Shown: positions 26,111 to 34,814, counted from the stretch's first letter. The stretch: 64,000 nucleotides of DNA from Frigoribacterium sp. PhB116 (GCF_004364285.1 NZ_SOBE01000002.1:310001-374000); one strand, 5' to 3'. The notes: generated by a model not told the origin, from the sequence alone. Translations and numbers: made by a program.

Positions 26111-26502
26111 CGGCCGCCTCCTGCGCGCCGTCGTCGGATGCGGATCGGGCCCTTCGCGGTCGACGGGTCGACCACCGAGCCGCCCTGCGTGATGTCGACC
26201 TCGCCGGCTGCGACGAGACGTCGGGCGGCTCGTCGGACGGGCTCCATGAGGTCGCGCCAGGCAGCCTCGTCGTCGGGGGCGATCGATCGGGCCACGTCGG
26301 ACGGGCAGATCGTCGAGGTCGCGGCACGTGCCGCGAGGAGCTCGCGGATCCGCTCCTCGAGCTGGCGGTCGAGCGAGGACACCTTGCGGCGGCGGCACGC
26401 GTCGCTGCAGTACGCGACCTCGTCCCAGTTCGCGGCCCATTTCTTGCGCCACTCGATGCGGCGGCCGCACGAGCGGCAGGTCTTCTCCTCGGGCGTGCTC
26501 AC
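26107..26502 (-). CDS. DUF2256/DUF3253 fusion protein
   Basis: A 131-residue protein. Residues 9-40 contain a treble-clef zinc site (CRSCGRRIEWRKKW then YCSDACRRRK, the DUF2256 pattern). Residues 50-131 match the DUF3253 winged-helix-like domain (SLDRQLEERIRELLAARA, then GEVDITQGGSVVDPSTAKGP). Probably nucleic-acid or metal related; unproven. It is the first gene of the operon with the two DUF202 genes. Confidence 0.82.
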   Translation of the reverse strand: MSTPEEKTCRSCGRRIEWRKKWAANWDEVAYCSDACRRRKVSSLDRQLEERIRELLAARAATSTICPSDVARSIAPDDEAAWRDLMEPVRRAARRLVAAGEVDITQGGSVVDPSTAKGPIRIRRRRAGGGR

Positions 26503-26544
26503 CCGTCCATGCTGCGCCTCGCGGCTGACGCGTGGCTGACGAAC

Positions 26545-26593
26545 CGACGTGATGACGACGAACCGGCGCGATCCTCCGCGGAGGTTCGTCGCG
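26545..26593. repeat. 49-base repeat (inverted copy at 42423-42471)
   Basis: About 40 of 49 bases match the reverse complement of 42423-42471, with identical ends (GGAGGTTCGTCGCG is shared exactly). Within the element CGACGAACC and GGTTCGTCG can pair. It lies in the divergent gap between the DUF2256/DUF3253 and DUF805 genes. Confidence 0.7.
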
Positions 26594-26750
26594 CTCGCGT
26601 CGCTTCCTCGTCGTTTCCGCGTCGCGCCCCGTCGGCCGACCTGCCCTCGACAGAGCGGTCTGCTCTCGCTAGCGTCGAGGGGCGACGGCGCCGACCGGGC
26701 CGCCGCACGACCACGACGGCCACGGCCGTCCGCACCGAGGAGGCGCGCGC

Positions 26751-27299
26751 ATCCGACTGCCCGACTCGCTGACCGTCGACGGCCCCGTCTCCGTCTCGCG
26801 GCCCTGGATCGCCTGGGCCCGGGCCGTCACCCGCCTCACCACCACGGGGCGGGCCAGCCGCTCGGAGTTCTGGTGGACGTGGCTGCTCCAGACCGCCGTC
26901 GGGGCGGTGCTGCTCCTGCTGATGCCGTTCCTGCAGGGCCGCACCCGCGACCTGCGGCTGCCCACCGGCCCGTTCGGCGCCGGCCCGCTCGGCACGCAGC
27001 CGCTCTTCTCCTGGACCGACACCTCCGGCGACGCGGCGGGCGGCGCCTCCGTCCTCATCTGGACGGTCTGGTCGCTGCTCACCCTCGCGCCGATGGTCGC
27101 CCTCGCGATCAGACGACTGCACGACGCGGACATCTCGGGCTGGTGGGCGCTCGTCGCCGTGCTCGTGCCGATGCTGTCGTTCCTGATGCTCGTGCTGCTG
27201 GCGCGGGGGTCGAGGGCGGCGGGCGTCCGTTTCGACCGTCTGCCCACCGACGGGCCGGGCGGGAGAGGGGCCCTGGCGCCTCCGGAGGGCAGCCGGTAA
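26751..27299 (+). CDS. DUF805 membrane protein with no canonical start codon
   Basis: The reading frame is open from the stop at 26670-26672 to 27299 and encodes a DUF805 protein (TGRASRSEFWWTWLLQ, then ALAIRRLHDADISGWWAL) with three to four helices. No ATG, GTG or TTG occurs in frame before GTG 26907, which is inside the domain and would cut off its signature. GAGGAGG at 26737-26743 is spaced 7 bases from an ATC at 26751 (then CTG at 26757). Either initiation uses ATC/CTG, or an ATG was lost or misread. Coordinates assume ATC. DUF805 proteins have no known role. Confidence 0.65.
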   Translation: MRLPDSLTVDGPVSVSRPWIAWARAVTRLTTTGRASRSEFWWTWLLQTAVGAVLLLLMPFLQGRTRDLRLPTGPFGAGPLGTQPLFSWTDTSGDAAGGASVLIWTVWSLLTLAPMVALAIRRLHDADISGWWALVAVLVPMLSFLMLVLLARGSRAAGVRFDRLPTDGPGGRGALAPPEGSR

Positions 27300-27492
27300 G
27301 ATCCTCCATGGTCGCGCGTCACGTGCGGCCCCGGGCGTGCACGACAGCGCGCAGTCGGGATCACCATCCTCCCCGCCGAGCCGGCCCCGCAGCACCGCTG
27401 AACTGCAGCATCGCAGCACCGCAGCACCGCTGCCGGAGCCACGGCACCTCGGGTCGAGGGAACGGCGCCCGCCGACTGACCGAGACCCTTCC

Positions 27493-28830
27493 ATGACACC
27501 TGCTGCCCAGGGTCGTCCCTCGACGACCTCCACTTCTCCTTCTCCCTCGACCCGCGCCTCCTCGACGGGTCGCCCTGTCACCCCCGCGAAGTTCCCCCTC
27601 GCCGGGTTGCTCGCGCTCGCCGTCGCCACGTTCCTCAGCATCTCCGGCGAGATGCTGCCCACCGGTCTGCTGCCCGAGATGAGCGGCGAGCTCGGCGTCA
27701 GCGAGTCGAGCATCGGCCTGCTCGTCAGCGTCTTCGCGTTCACCGTGGTGCTCACCAGCACCGGGCTCACGCACCTGACCCGCAAGCTGCCCCGCCACCT
27801 CATCGTCGTCGGCCTCATCACCGTGCTCGCGATCAGCGCGGCGCTCACGGCGATCGCGCCGACCTACGAGCTCGTCGTCGCGTCCCGCGTGCTCGGCGGG
27901 CTCGCGCACGGCATGTTCTGGGCGATCGGCGGCGCGTACGCGGCCCACCTCGTCCCGCGGGAGCAGGTCGGGCGCGCGCTCGCCGTCGCGATGAGCGGCG
28001 GCACGCTGGCCTTCGTGCTCGGCGTGCCCCTCGGCACGGCGCTCGGCCAGGCCCTGGGCTGGCGTGCCGCGTTCGGCATCCTCGCCGGAGCGATGGCGCT
28101 CGGCGCGGTGCTCGTGTGGCGGCTGCTGCCGCCGGTCCCGTCGACGCACACGGCACGGCCCGCAGGCGACTCGGAGGAGGCGCTGGCCGCCTCGACCGCG
28201 ACGGGCAGCGTCCCGACGCTCACCGGCTCGACGCCGACCGCGTCACGGCACCTGCCGCCGCCGTCGGTGATGGGCATCGTCTTCAGCTGCCTGATCACGG
28301 CCGTGTTCATGGTCGGCCACTACTCGTTCTTCACCTACATCGCGCCGTACCTGCTGCGCTCGACGGGCATCGCGGAGTCGAGCCTCAGCGTCGCGCTCTT
28401 CGCGTTCGGCATCGCGGGCGGCGTCGGCCTGCTGATGGTCGGCTGGTTCCTCGGCAAGCGGCCGCGCGTCAGCATCCCCGTCGGCGTGGGCATCGTGGTG
28501 GTGTCCGTGCTGGCGCTGGTGCTGCTCGAGGGGCAGCCGGGCCCCTCCTTGGTCGCCTTCGTGATCTGGGGCGTGACCTTCGGCGCCCTGCCCCCGCTGT
28601 TCCAGACGAAGATGCTGCAGGTCAGCCCCGAGAAGCACCGCGACATCGCCAGCGCGTTCTACACGACGGCGTTCAACACCGGCATCGGCGGAGGCGCGCT
28701 GATCGGCGCCCTCGTGCTCGACGGGTCGGGGCTCGACACCCTGCCGCTGCTCTACGTCGGCATCGCCGCCGTGGTGCTCGTGGCCGTGGTCGTCACCGAC
28801 CGCGTGCTGGTCGCCCGCGCACGCCGCTAG
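27493..28830 (+). CDS. MFS transporter, AraJ/sugar-efflux type
   Basis: A 445-residue inner-membrane protein with 12 predicted helices, split by a Ser/Thr-rich loop near residues 218-250. The first helix block GEMLPTGLLPEMSGELGV and the following VSESSIGLLVSVFAFTVVL are typical of DHA1-type AraJ/YdhP exporters. The ATG at 27493 follows a 190-base leader holding GCAGCACCGC repeats. Substrates of this group are sugars, arabinose analogues or drugs; no local context narrows it. Confidence 0.88.
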   Translation: MTPAAQGRPSTTSTSPSPSTRASSTGRPVTPAKFPLAGLLALAVATFLSISGEMLPTGLLPEMSGELGVSESSIGLLVSVFAFTVVLTSTGLTHLTRKLPRHLIVVGLITVLAISAALTAIAPTYELVVASRVLGGLAHGMFWAIGGAYAAHLVPREQVGRALAVAMSGGTLAFVLGVPLGTALGQALGWRAAFGILAGAMALGAVLVWRLLPPVPSTHTARPAGDSEEALAASTATGSVPTLTGSTPTASRHLPPPSVMGIVFSCLITAVFMVGHYSFFTYIAPYLLRSTGIAESSLSVALFAFGIAGGVGLLMVGWFLGKRPRVSIPVGVGIVVVSVLALVLLEGQPGPSLVAFVIWGVTFGALPPLFQTKMLQVSPEKHRDIASAFYTTAFNTGIGGGALIGALVLDGSGLDTLPLLYVGIAAVVLVAVVVTDRVLVARARR

Positions 28831-28868
28831 CGCCGCCTGGTCCACGAGACCGCCGCGGGCTGACACGA

Positions 28869-28928
28869 ACACCGCCGAGTGAACAGGACACCACGTGGTT
28901 CGGCGGTGTTCCGTTCACTCGGCGGTGT
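28869..28928. terminator. 16-base perfect stem, 60-base element
   Basis: ACACCGCCGAGTGAAC (28869-28884) and its complement (28913-28928) enclose a 28-base loop containing an extra CGGCGGTGT copy. It stands between the converging MFS gene and a small-protein gene. Confidence 0.7.
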
Positions 28929-28955
28929 CAGAGCGGTGAGGTGGGGTGCGGGCGC

Positions 28956-29075
28956 CTAGCGGCGGCGACCGGAGCCGGAACCGGCCTGGCCGTTCCCGCC
29001 GCCCTTCCGGTTCTGGAACTTGCGGATGATGATGGGGATGAGCAGGGGCGCGAGCCTGCGGAGCAGCGAGGCCAT
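28956..29075 (-). CDS. 39-residue hydrophobic-basic small protein
   Basis: A short reading frame with a good ribosome site (GGAG 7 bases before ATG 29075) encodes MASLLRRLAPLLIPIIIRKF followed by a Gly/Ser/Arg-rich tail. The first half is an amphipathic or short membrane helix. It is convergent with the MFS gene behind a strong hairpin, arguing for a real transcript. Function unknown; a small membrane protein or peptide-like toxin are both possible. Confidence 0.5.
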   Translation of the reverse strand: MASLLRRLAPLLIPIIIRKFQNRKGGGNGQAGSGSGRRR

Positions 29076-29154
29076 GGGTGACTCCGTATCGTCGGTGGAC
29101 GCTCGACGGTACCCGCTGGTCGCCGCGACGGCGCACGGCCAGGTGCACGCACCT

Positions 29155-29235
29155 GCCGGCTTGCGCCCAGCGGCCAGGCCAGGCAGGGCAGTCAGCGCAG
29201 GCAGGGCAGGCAGGGCAGGCAGGGCGGCCAGCGCC
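29155..29235. repeat. GGCAGGGCA tandem repeat
   Basis: An AGGCAGGGC-type 9-base unit recurs about seven times with small interruptions upstream of the lipoprotein gene at 29365. Probably a slippage tract; no gene reads through it convincingly. Confidence 0.6.
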
Positions 29236-29364
29236 ACCGGAGCGGCGTGGCCTGCCCCGAGGAGGCGCGCCCCCGTCACCGGGACCGCCGTCGGAGCCCC
29301 TCGGTAAGGTGGCACGGCCCGCCGGCGCAGGGAGCCGGCGGCGAGTCCCCAGGGGGAGACACCC

Positions 29365-29997
29365 ATGACACCGACCATCTCGACGACCCGCTCGCGCAGG
29401 GCCGTGGCGACCGCCGCCTCCGGGGCGCTGGCGCTGGCGCTCCTCCTCACCGGCTGCACGAGCGGCGGCGACTCCGATGACGAGGCGAGCCAGGGGGCGA
29501 CCGGCGGGTCGAGCGGCGGCAGCTCGGCGGCCGCGGGTGACGGCGAGCCCGGCACGATGATCGCCTTCGGCTCGTGCGAGGCCGTGGGCGAGGCCCTGGG
29601 CTCCGCGGTCGAGGGCCTCGAGCTGCGTGACGAGAGCACGGCGACCGACGAGGGCTTCCAGTGCTCGTGGGCGTCGTCGACCGAGGACACCGCCGACGCG
29701 AGCGCCGTGCAGGCGGTCATCGCGGTCGCCCAGGTGCAGGAGTTCGACGCCGACACCATCGCCGAGCAGGCCGACACCGTGGCCGCGACCGAGGGCGTCA
29801 CCGCCGTCGACGACAGCCGCGCCGCCGACCTCGACGGCCGCGCGTTCACCCAGACCGGCGAGAGCACGGGCATCCTCGTGAACGGCGGCACGGTCATCAC
29901 GACGCACGGCCTCTTCAACGTCACGGCGACCGCGACCACCGAGACCTCGCTCGACGCCGACCAGGCCCTCGACGCGGCGTTCTCGCTGATCAACTAA
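29365..29997 (+). CDS. Lipoprotein of unknown function
   Basis: A 210-residue exported protein with a lipobox LLTGC (Cys31), then a Ser/Gly/Asp-rich linker to about residue 65. A compact globular part (FGSCEAVGEALGSAVEGLEL ... QCSWASS) has two cysteines that may form a disulphide. The FNVTATATTETSLDADQALD ending is acidic. AGGGGGAGA precedes the ATG. It resembles actinomycete DUF3558-like lipoproteins in layout, but I cannot assign a family. Confidence 0.72.
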   Translation: MTPTISTTRSRRAVATAASGALALALLLTGCTSGGDSDDEASQGATGGSSGGSSAAAGDGEPGTMIAFGSCEAVGEALGSAVEGLELRDESTATDEGFQCSWASSTEDTADASAVQAVIAVAQVQEFDADTIAEQADTVAATEGVTAVDDSRAADLDGRAFTQTGESTGILVNGGTVITTHGLFNVTATATTETSLDADQALDAAFSLIN

Positions 29998-30058
29998 CAG
30001 CGGCAGCGGCAGCGGCAGCGGCAGCGGCGGCGGCAGCGGCAGCCGCAGCCGGCAGCCG
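29998..30058. repeat. CAGCGG hexamer tandem repeat
   Basis: About eight CAGCGG/CAGCCG hexamers begin directly after the lipoprotein stop codon and run to the tail of the SGNH gene on the other strand. A slippage-prone tract; it may pair with itself weakly. Confidence 0.7.
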
Positions 30059-30077
30059 CACCATGCGGCCAGGCGCT

Positions 30078-31349
30078 TCAGCGCCCGAGCACGCCCGTCA
30101 TGAACGCGGCGATCGCGCGCTGGCCGGCGTCGTTCGGGTGCAGCCCGTCCGACGACAACAGGCTGCGCAGGTCGGTGTTGCCCGCACCGGCCAGTGCGTC
30201 GCCGAGCGACACCGACACGACGCCGGTCTCGTCGACGACCTCGTCGAGCGCGGCGGCGTAGTCGGCGATCGGCGCCTGCCCGGTGTCGGCCAGGCCGGCC
30301 GCGACGGGGAACTCGTCGACGACGACCACGGTAGGAGGCGCGTCCAGCGCCTGCAGGCCCTCGACGACGTCCCGGTAGCCGTCGGCGAACTCCTCGGGGC
30401 TGCTGCCCCGCAGGTCGTTGGCCCCGAGCGTGATGGTGACGACGTCGGGCTCGGCCGCGGCCACCGCCTCGAGCCAGCCCGCGAGGTCGTCGGTGAAGGT
30501 GCCGGTCGTGGCGCCCGACCGCGCCGAGTCGTACAGGGTCACGCCGCGCTCCCGGTCGCCGTCGAAGGCTGCCAGGCCGTGCAGCACGACGGGCTCGTCC
30601 GAGCGGTCGCCGGCCGCCACGGTCACCGTCACGGTGTGCGGCCCGGAGCCGAGGTCCTCGACCGGGGTCACGGACGACGACGCCGAGGAGGCGCCGGTGT
30701 CGACCTGGCCCTGCCGGGTGCCGTCGACGTCCCACGTGAACGAGCCGCCGCCTCCTGCCCACCAGAGGTCCACGTCGGTGCCCGTCACCGGCCAGCTCAC
30801 CCGCGCTCCGGGCTCGAGCTCGAGGCTGCGGAAGCCCAGGGCAGGCGAGGTGCCGTCGAGGTCGACGCCGCCCTGCCGGTCGGTCGCCCAGTCTCCCCAG
30901 GGGGAGTCGGGACCGTAGGTCGCGAACACCGCCGGTCGGTAGCCGACGCCGCCCGTGACGCCGTCGACGGGGTGCGCGGCGCGGAGGGCGTCGCGGGTCA
31001 GGTCGACCCAGCGGGCGTCCACCGAGGAGGCACCCTGCCCCTCGGTGATCGAGTCGCCGACCGCGAGCCACCGGGCGGGCGACCCGTCGACGTCGACGAG
31101 GGCGGCGTCCCAGGCAGCCCAGGCGTCGTCGGAGCTGGTGTTCGTGCCGGTGCCCGCGTCGGGTGCGGCCGAGGCGCTGCCCGTCGCGCCCGACGTCACG
31201 TCGTCGTCCGCGCCGCCGCCGCCGGTGCACCCGGTCAGCAGCAGGGCGGCGGTGAGCAGCCCCGCGACGGGCAGGGCGGCGCGTCGTGTCGACGAGCGCG
31301 GCGAGCGGGTCGTCGAGGGCGAGCGGGACATCGAGGAGGCGCCGGTCAC
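30078..31349 (-). CDS. SGNH/GDSL hydrolase lipoprotein
   Basis: An exported esterase-type enzyme. After a lipobox (LLTGC, Cys35 counted from ATG 31331) come block I AVGDSITEGQGA (Ser nucleophile), block III GANDLRG (Asn) and block V DGLHPND (Asp/His), with an inserted strand-rich domain of about 100 residues between blocks I and III. Two starts are plausible: GTG 31349, which overlaps the ABC-F stop by 4 bases, and ATG 31331; neither has a clear ribosome site, so coupling was favoured. Likely deacetylates or de-esterifies a surface polymer; the substrate is not known. Confidence 0.85.
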   Translation of the reverse strand: MTGASSMSRSPSTTRSPRSSTRRAALPVAGLLTAALLLTGCTGGGGADDDVTSGATGSASAAPDAGTGTNTSSDDAWAAWDAALVDVDGSPARWLAVGDSITEGQGASSVDARWVDLTRDALRAAHPVDGVTGGVGYRPAVFATYGPDSPWGDWATDRQGGVDLDGTSPALGFRSLELEPGARVSWPVTGTDVDLWWAGGGGSFTWDVDGTRQGQVDTGASSASSSVTPVEDLGSGPHTVTVTVAAGDRSDEPVVLHGLAAFDGDRERGVTLYDSARSGATTGTFTDDLAGWLEAVAAAEPDVVTITLGANDLRGSSPEEFADGYRDVVEGLQALDAPPTVVVVDEFPVAAGLADTGQAPIADYAAALDEVVDETGVVSVSLGDALAGAGNTDLRSLLSSDGLHPNDAGQRAIAAFMTGVLGR

Positions 31350-33058
31350 GACTCCGTCACCCGGCCGCCCTCGACGCGCCACTGCCGGTCGAGCCGCACG
31401 GTCTGCAGCATCCGCCGGTCGTGCGTCACGAGCAGCAGCGTGCCCTCGTACGACTCGAGCGCCTGCTCGAGCTGCTCGATCGCGGCGAGGTCGAGGTGGT
31501 TCGTCGGCTCGTCGAGCACGAGCACGTTCACGCCGCGGGCCTGCAGCAGGGCGAGACCAGCGCGGGTCCGCTCGCCGGGCGACAGCTCGTCGACGGGGCG
31601 CGAGACGTGGTCGGCCTTCAGCCCGAACTTGGCGAGCAGGGTTCGCACCTCGGCCTGGGGCCAGTCGGGCACGAGCGCCTCGAAGGCCTCGGCCAGGGGC
31701 TCGTCGCCGGCGAGGAGCGCACGCGCCTGGTCGATCTCGCCGACGGCGATGCTGGCTCCGCGGCTGGCGCCTCCTTCGCTCGGGGCCTGACGCCCCAGGA
31801 GCCCGCGCAGCAGCGTCGACTTGCCGGCCCCGTTGGGCCCGGTGATGCCGATGCGGTCGCCGCCGTCGACCTGCAGCGAGACGGGGCCGAGCACGAACTC
31901 GTCGCCCGGCTCGCCCTGTCGGAACACCGCGCCGCTGAGCGTCGCGACGACGGCGCTCGACCGCGGTGCCGAGCCGATGGTGAACTCGAGCTGCCATTCC
32001 TTGCGGGGCTCGTCGACCTCCTCCATGCGCGCGATGCGGCTCTCCATCTGCCGCACCTTCTGGCCCTGCTTCTCGCTCGACTCCGCGGACGCCTTGCGGC
32101 GGATCTTGTCGTTGTCGGGGGCCTTCTTCATCGCGTTGCGGACGCCCTGGCTCGACCACTCGCGCTGCGTGCGGGCACGGCCGACGAGGTCGGCCTTCTT
32201 GTCGGCGAACTCGTCGTAGGCCTCGCGGGCGTGACGTCGGGCGGTCTCGCGCTCCTCGAGGTAAGAGTCGTAGCCGCCGCCGAACACCCGGTTCGACGAC
32301 TGGGCGAGGTCGAGCTCGAGCACCTTGGTGACGCAGCGCGCGAGGAACTCGCGGTCGTGGCTCACGAGCACGACGCCGCCGCGCTGGCCCTGCACGAAGC
32401 GCTCGAGCCGCTCGAGGCCGTCGAGGTCGAGGTCGTTCGTCGGCTCGTCGAGCAGCGCGACGTCGAAGCGGCTGAGCAGCAGGGCGGCGAGGCCGACCCG
32501 GGCCGCCTGGCCTCCGCTGAGCGAGGTCATCGGGCTGTCGGGGCCCACGGCGCCCTCGGCGGCACTGCCCGAGCTCACACCTGCTCCGTCGCCGAGGCCC
32601 AGCTCGGCGAGCACCTGCGGGAGGCGGTCGTCCAGGTCGGCCGCACCGCTCGCGAGCCAGCGCTCGAGCGCCGTCGAGTACACGTCGGCCGGGTCGAGGC
32701 CGTCTGCGCGGGGCGCCGCGTCGACGTCGCCGAGGGCGGAGGCGGCCTCGTCCATCTCGGCGGCGGCCTGGGTGCAGCCGGTGCGGCGGCCGATGTAGCC
32801 GGCGACGGTCTCGCCGGGCACGCGCTCGTGCTCCTGGGGCAGCCAGCCGACGAACGCGTCACCCGGGCTCAGCACGACGGAGCCGCCCTGCGGCTCGTCG
32901 ACGCCGGCGAGGAGGCGCAGCAGCGTCGACTTGCCGGCCCCGTTCACGCCCACCACGCCCACGACGTCGCCGGGCGCGACCGTGAGGTCGAGGTGGTCGA
33001 AGAGGGTGCGGTGCCCGTGGCCGCCGGCCAGGTCCTTCGCCACGAGTGATGCGCTCAT
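31346..33058 (-). CDS. ABC-F family ATPase
   Basis: A 570-residue soluble protein with two ATPase cassettes and no membrane helices. Walker A sites are GVNGAGKST (residues 37-45) and GPNGAGKST. The signatures are LSGGQ and LSPGE and the Walker B runs are LLDEPTNDLDL and LVLDEPTNHLDL. A charged helical linker between them (RTQREWSSQGVRNAMKKAPD ...) is the ribosome-contacting interdomain arm of ABC-F proteins. Members act on the translating ribosome, some giving antibiotic protection; which applies here is unknown. It is co-transcribed with the SGNH lipoprotein gene. Confidence 0.9.
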   Translation of the reverse strand: MSASLVAKDLAGGHGHRTLFDHLDLTVAPGDVVGVVGVNGAGKSTLLRLLAGVDEPQGGSVVLSPGDAFVGWLPQEHERVPGETVAGYIGRRTGCTQAAAEMDEAASALGDVDAAPRADGLDPADVYSTALERWLASGAADLDDRLPQVLAELGLGDGAGVSSGSAAEGAVGPDSPMTSLSGGQAARVGLAALLLSRFDVALLDEPTNDLDLDGLERLERFVQGQRGGVVLVSHDREFLARCVTKVLELDLAQSSNRVFGGGYDSYLEERETARRHAREAYDEFADKKADLVGRARTQREWSSQGVRNAMKKAPDNDKIRRKASAESSEKQGQKVRQMESRIARMEEVDEPRKEWQLEFTIGSAPRSSAVVATLSGAVFRQGEPGDEFVLGPVSLQVDGGDRIGITGPNGAGKSTLLRGLLGRQAPSEGGASRGASIAVGEIDQARALLAGDEPLAEAFEALVPDWPQAEVRTLLAKFGLKADHVSRPVDELSPGERTRAGLALLQARGVNVLVLDEPTNHLDLAAIEQLEQALESYEGTLLLVTHDRRMLQTVRLDRQWRVEGGRVTES

Positions 33059-33137
33059 CGGACCATTCTCCCAGGCGCCCGCCGTCGCGGCGTCCGCGAT
33101 CCAGGCGCGGTCGAGCCCGGGCTGGCAGGGTGGGCCC

Positions 33138-33323
33138 ATGGCTACCCTCACTCGTCCCCGCCGCGGCAAGGTCATCGCCGGAGTCTGTGCCGCCCTCGCG
33201 AACCGCTTCGGCCTCAGCCCGTTCCTCGTGCGGCTGCTGTTCGTGCTGTCGCTGCTGCTGCCCGGCCCGCAGGTGCTGCTGTACCTCGTGCTCTGGGTGG
33301 TGTTCCCGAAGGAGGGGCGCTAG
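33138..33323 (+). CDS. PspC domain small membrane protein
   Basis: A 61-residue protein covering just a PspC domain: a basic N-terminus (RPRRGKVIAGVCAALANRFG) and one hydrophobic segment LVRLLFVLSLLLPGPQVLLY followed by VLWVVFPKEGR. PspC proteins take part in envelope-stress responses; single-domain forms are common in actinomycetes. Divergent from the ABC-F gene. Confidence 0.9.
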   Translation: MATLTRPRRGKVIAGVCAALANRFGLSPFLVRLLFVLSLLLPGPQVLLYLVLWVVFPKEGR

Positions 33324-33378
33324 CACCCGGCAGGACCGGCCACGGTCCGCAGCGGGTCGGGTCTCGCAGCACGCGGGG

Positions 33379-33840
33379 TCAGCCCAGCGTCTGGACCAGG
33401 CTCTCCTGCAGGTAGCCGAGCCAGTCGAACACGTCGTGCATGACGACCACGTGCGGGTCGTCGCTCGGCGCCGGCCCGTCGGCCGTCACGCCGAGACGGC
33501 TGCCGAGCACGAGCCGCAGGTCGGTCAGCGTCCGCAGCCACGACTGCTGCCCCGCGGCGTCGAGCCGCTCGGCCGTCGGCGCCGCGACGTCGTCGAGCAC
33601 CCGTCGCGCGTTGGCGAGCTTGCGGGCGGTGAGGTCGTCGGAGGTGAACCTGCGGAACTCGGCCGCCGCCTCCTCGTCGTCGGGGTAGGCGGACGGCAGG
33701 AGGCGCGCCACGGCCGGGTCGCCGGGGTCGCCGCCCTCGAGCACGGTGACGAGCTGGGCGACGAGGTCGCCGAGCAGCCTCGCCTCGTGCTCGGGCAGGT
33801 CGAGCAGCAGGTCGTCGCCGCGACGCCGGAACGGGATCAC
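33379..33840 (-). CDS. DUF2017 family protein
   Basis: A 153-residue protein. The opening VIPFRRRGDDLLLDLPEHEA and the later VMHDVFDWLGYLQESLVQ are DUF2017 hallmarks. The GTG start overlaps the clpS stop by 4 bases, the usual clpS-DUF2017 arrangement in actinomycetes, so a link with Clp proteolysis is suspected but unproven. Confidence 0.88.
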   Translation of the reverse strand: MIPFRRRGDDLLLDLPEHEARLLGDLVAQLVTVLEGGDPGDPAVARLLPSAYPDDEEAAAEFRRFTSDDLTARKLANARRVLDDVAAPTAERLDAAGQQSWLRTLTDLRLVLGSRLGVTADGPAPSDDPHVVVMHDVFDWLGYLQESLVQTLG

Positions 33841-34139
33841 TCGTCGGCCTTCGCGACGGTCGCCCAGAGGCCGAAGTCGTGCAGGGCCTCGACGTGCCGC
33901 TCCATCGCCTCGCGCGGGCCGGTGGCCACGACGGCGCGGCCGGTCGTGTGCACCTGCATCATGAGGCGCTCCGACTCGGCCGCCGCGTAGCCGAAGTAGC
34001 TGCGGAACACCCAGCTCACGTACGACATCAGGTTCACCGGGTCGTCCCAGACGAGCACGACCCAGGGCACGTCGGGCGCGACGAGGAGGCGCTCGCCGGT
34101 CTCGGTCCCGGTGCGCGTGTCGTCGAGGGTCTGCGTCAC
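33837..34139 (-). CDS. clpS: ATP-dependent Clp protease adaptor
   Basis: A 100-residue adaptor that hands N-degron proteins to ClpC/ClpP. Key features are VPWVVLVWDDPVNLMSYVSW (the N-degron pocket start with Asp-Asp-Pro-Val-Asn), a VHTTGRAVVATGPREAMERH segment and the LWATVAKADE end. A variable N-terminal tail of about 20 residues precedes it. The GTG start was chosen. Upstream lies a gap and the amber-interrupted gene. Confidence 0.93.
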   Translation of the reverse strand: MTQTLDDTRTGTETGERLLVAPDVPWVVLVWDDPVNLMSYVSWVFRSYFGYAAAESERLMMQVHTTGRAVVATGPREAMERHVEALHDFGLWATVAKADE

Positions 34140-34242
34140 CGCACCAGCGTGCCACGGCTCGCCCGACAGAACGAACCGTCTGGTCTGTCGGCACCTCCTC
34201 TGGCGCCTCTCGCAGGCCGGTCGTCGCGCCGGCCGCCGCCGG

Positions 34243-34770
34243 TCAGCGGGTGGCGACCGACGCCTCCGGCACGTCCAGCAGCTCGCGCACCCTCACGGCC
34301 GCGTCGACCGGGTCGGGCACTTCGACGTTGTAGGTGCGTCCGTCGGCCGTGACGACGCGCAGCCCCTGGTCGCCGCGACGCCCGAGCGAGGCGTTCAGCA
34401 GCAGCCCCTTGCTCGACCGCGCCCAGCCCTAGACGCCCCAGCCGCCGAAGCTGATCGGGCTCCAGGTGTCGGCCGTGACCGAGACGATCTCCTGACGCGC
34501 CACCGACCGCCGGTAGAAGGGCGTGAACGCGAGGAGGAGGCGCTCGGGGTCGGCCCTCACGGTGACGCCCATCGACGCGAGCATCACCGCGACCAGCACG
34601 AGCACCAGGGGGCCGACGGTCTGCTCGGAGGTGCTGGCGTCGTCGCCCGGCGCGACCCACGAGAACACGGCGAGGGCGAGCATCACGGCCACCAGCGGCC
34701 ACCGGAGCCAGCCGGTCATGCCGGTGCGGAACCGGACGTCGGACGAGGAGGTGGCGGTGCGGTCCAGCAT
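34243..34770 (-). pseudogene. PH-like/DUF3093-type membrane gene split by an in-frame amber codon (34429-34431)
   Basis: The first 113 codons encode two membrane helices and the start of a PH-like domain (VRADPERLLLAFTPFYRRSV, ISFGGWGV), then TAG. Reading straight on in the same frame gives 62 sensible codons (GWARSSKGLLLNASLGRRGD, LRVVTADGRTYNVEVPDPVD, VRVRELLDVPEAS) ending in TGA at 34243. The continuation has the normal shape of the domain's C-terminal half. A single base change (for example CAG or TGG to TAG) explains the interruption, so this looks like a recent nonsense mutation or a stop that is read through. Confidence 0.72.
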
Positions 34771-34804
34771 CGCCCCAGTCTCGCATCCGCGCAGCCCGCC
34801 GAGA

Positions 34805-34810
34805 TATGAT
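34805..34810 (+). promoter_or_regulatory. -10 element of the glyA-folD operon
   Basis: TATGAT lies directly before the riboswitch aptamer. Transcription would begin around 34817, so that the aptamer is the first structure on the RNA. A -35 was not clear. Confidence 0.55.
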
Positions 34811-34814
34811 CGAC

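Noticed and set aside
34429-34770. Treating the 113-codon product as a complete gene
   Set aside because: The domain is cut in the middle and the same frame continues with coding-like sequence, so a split gene is the better call.
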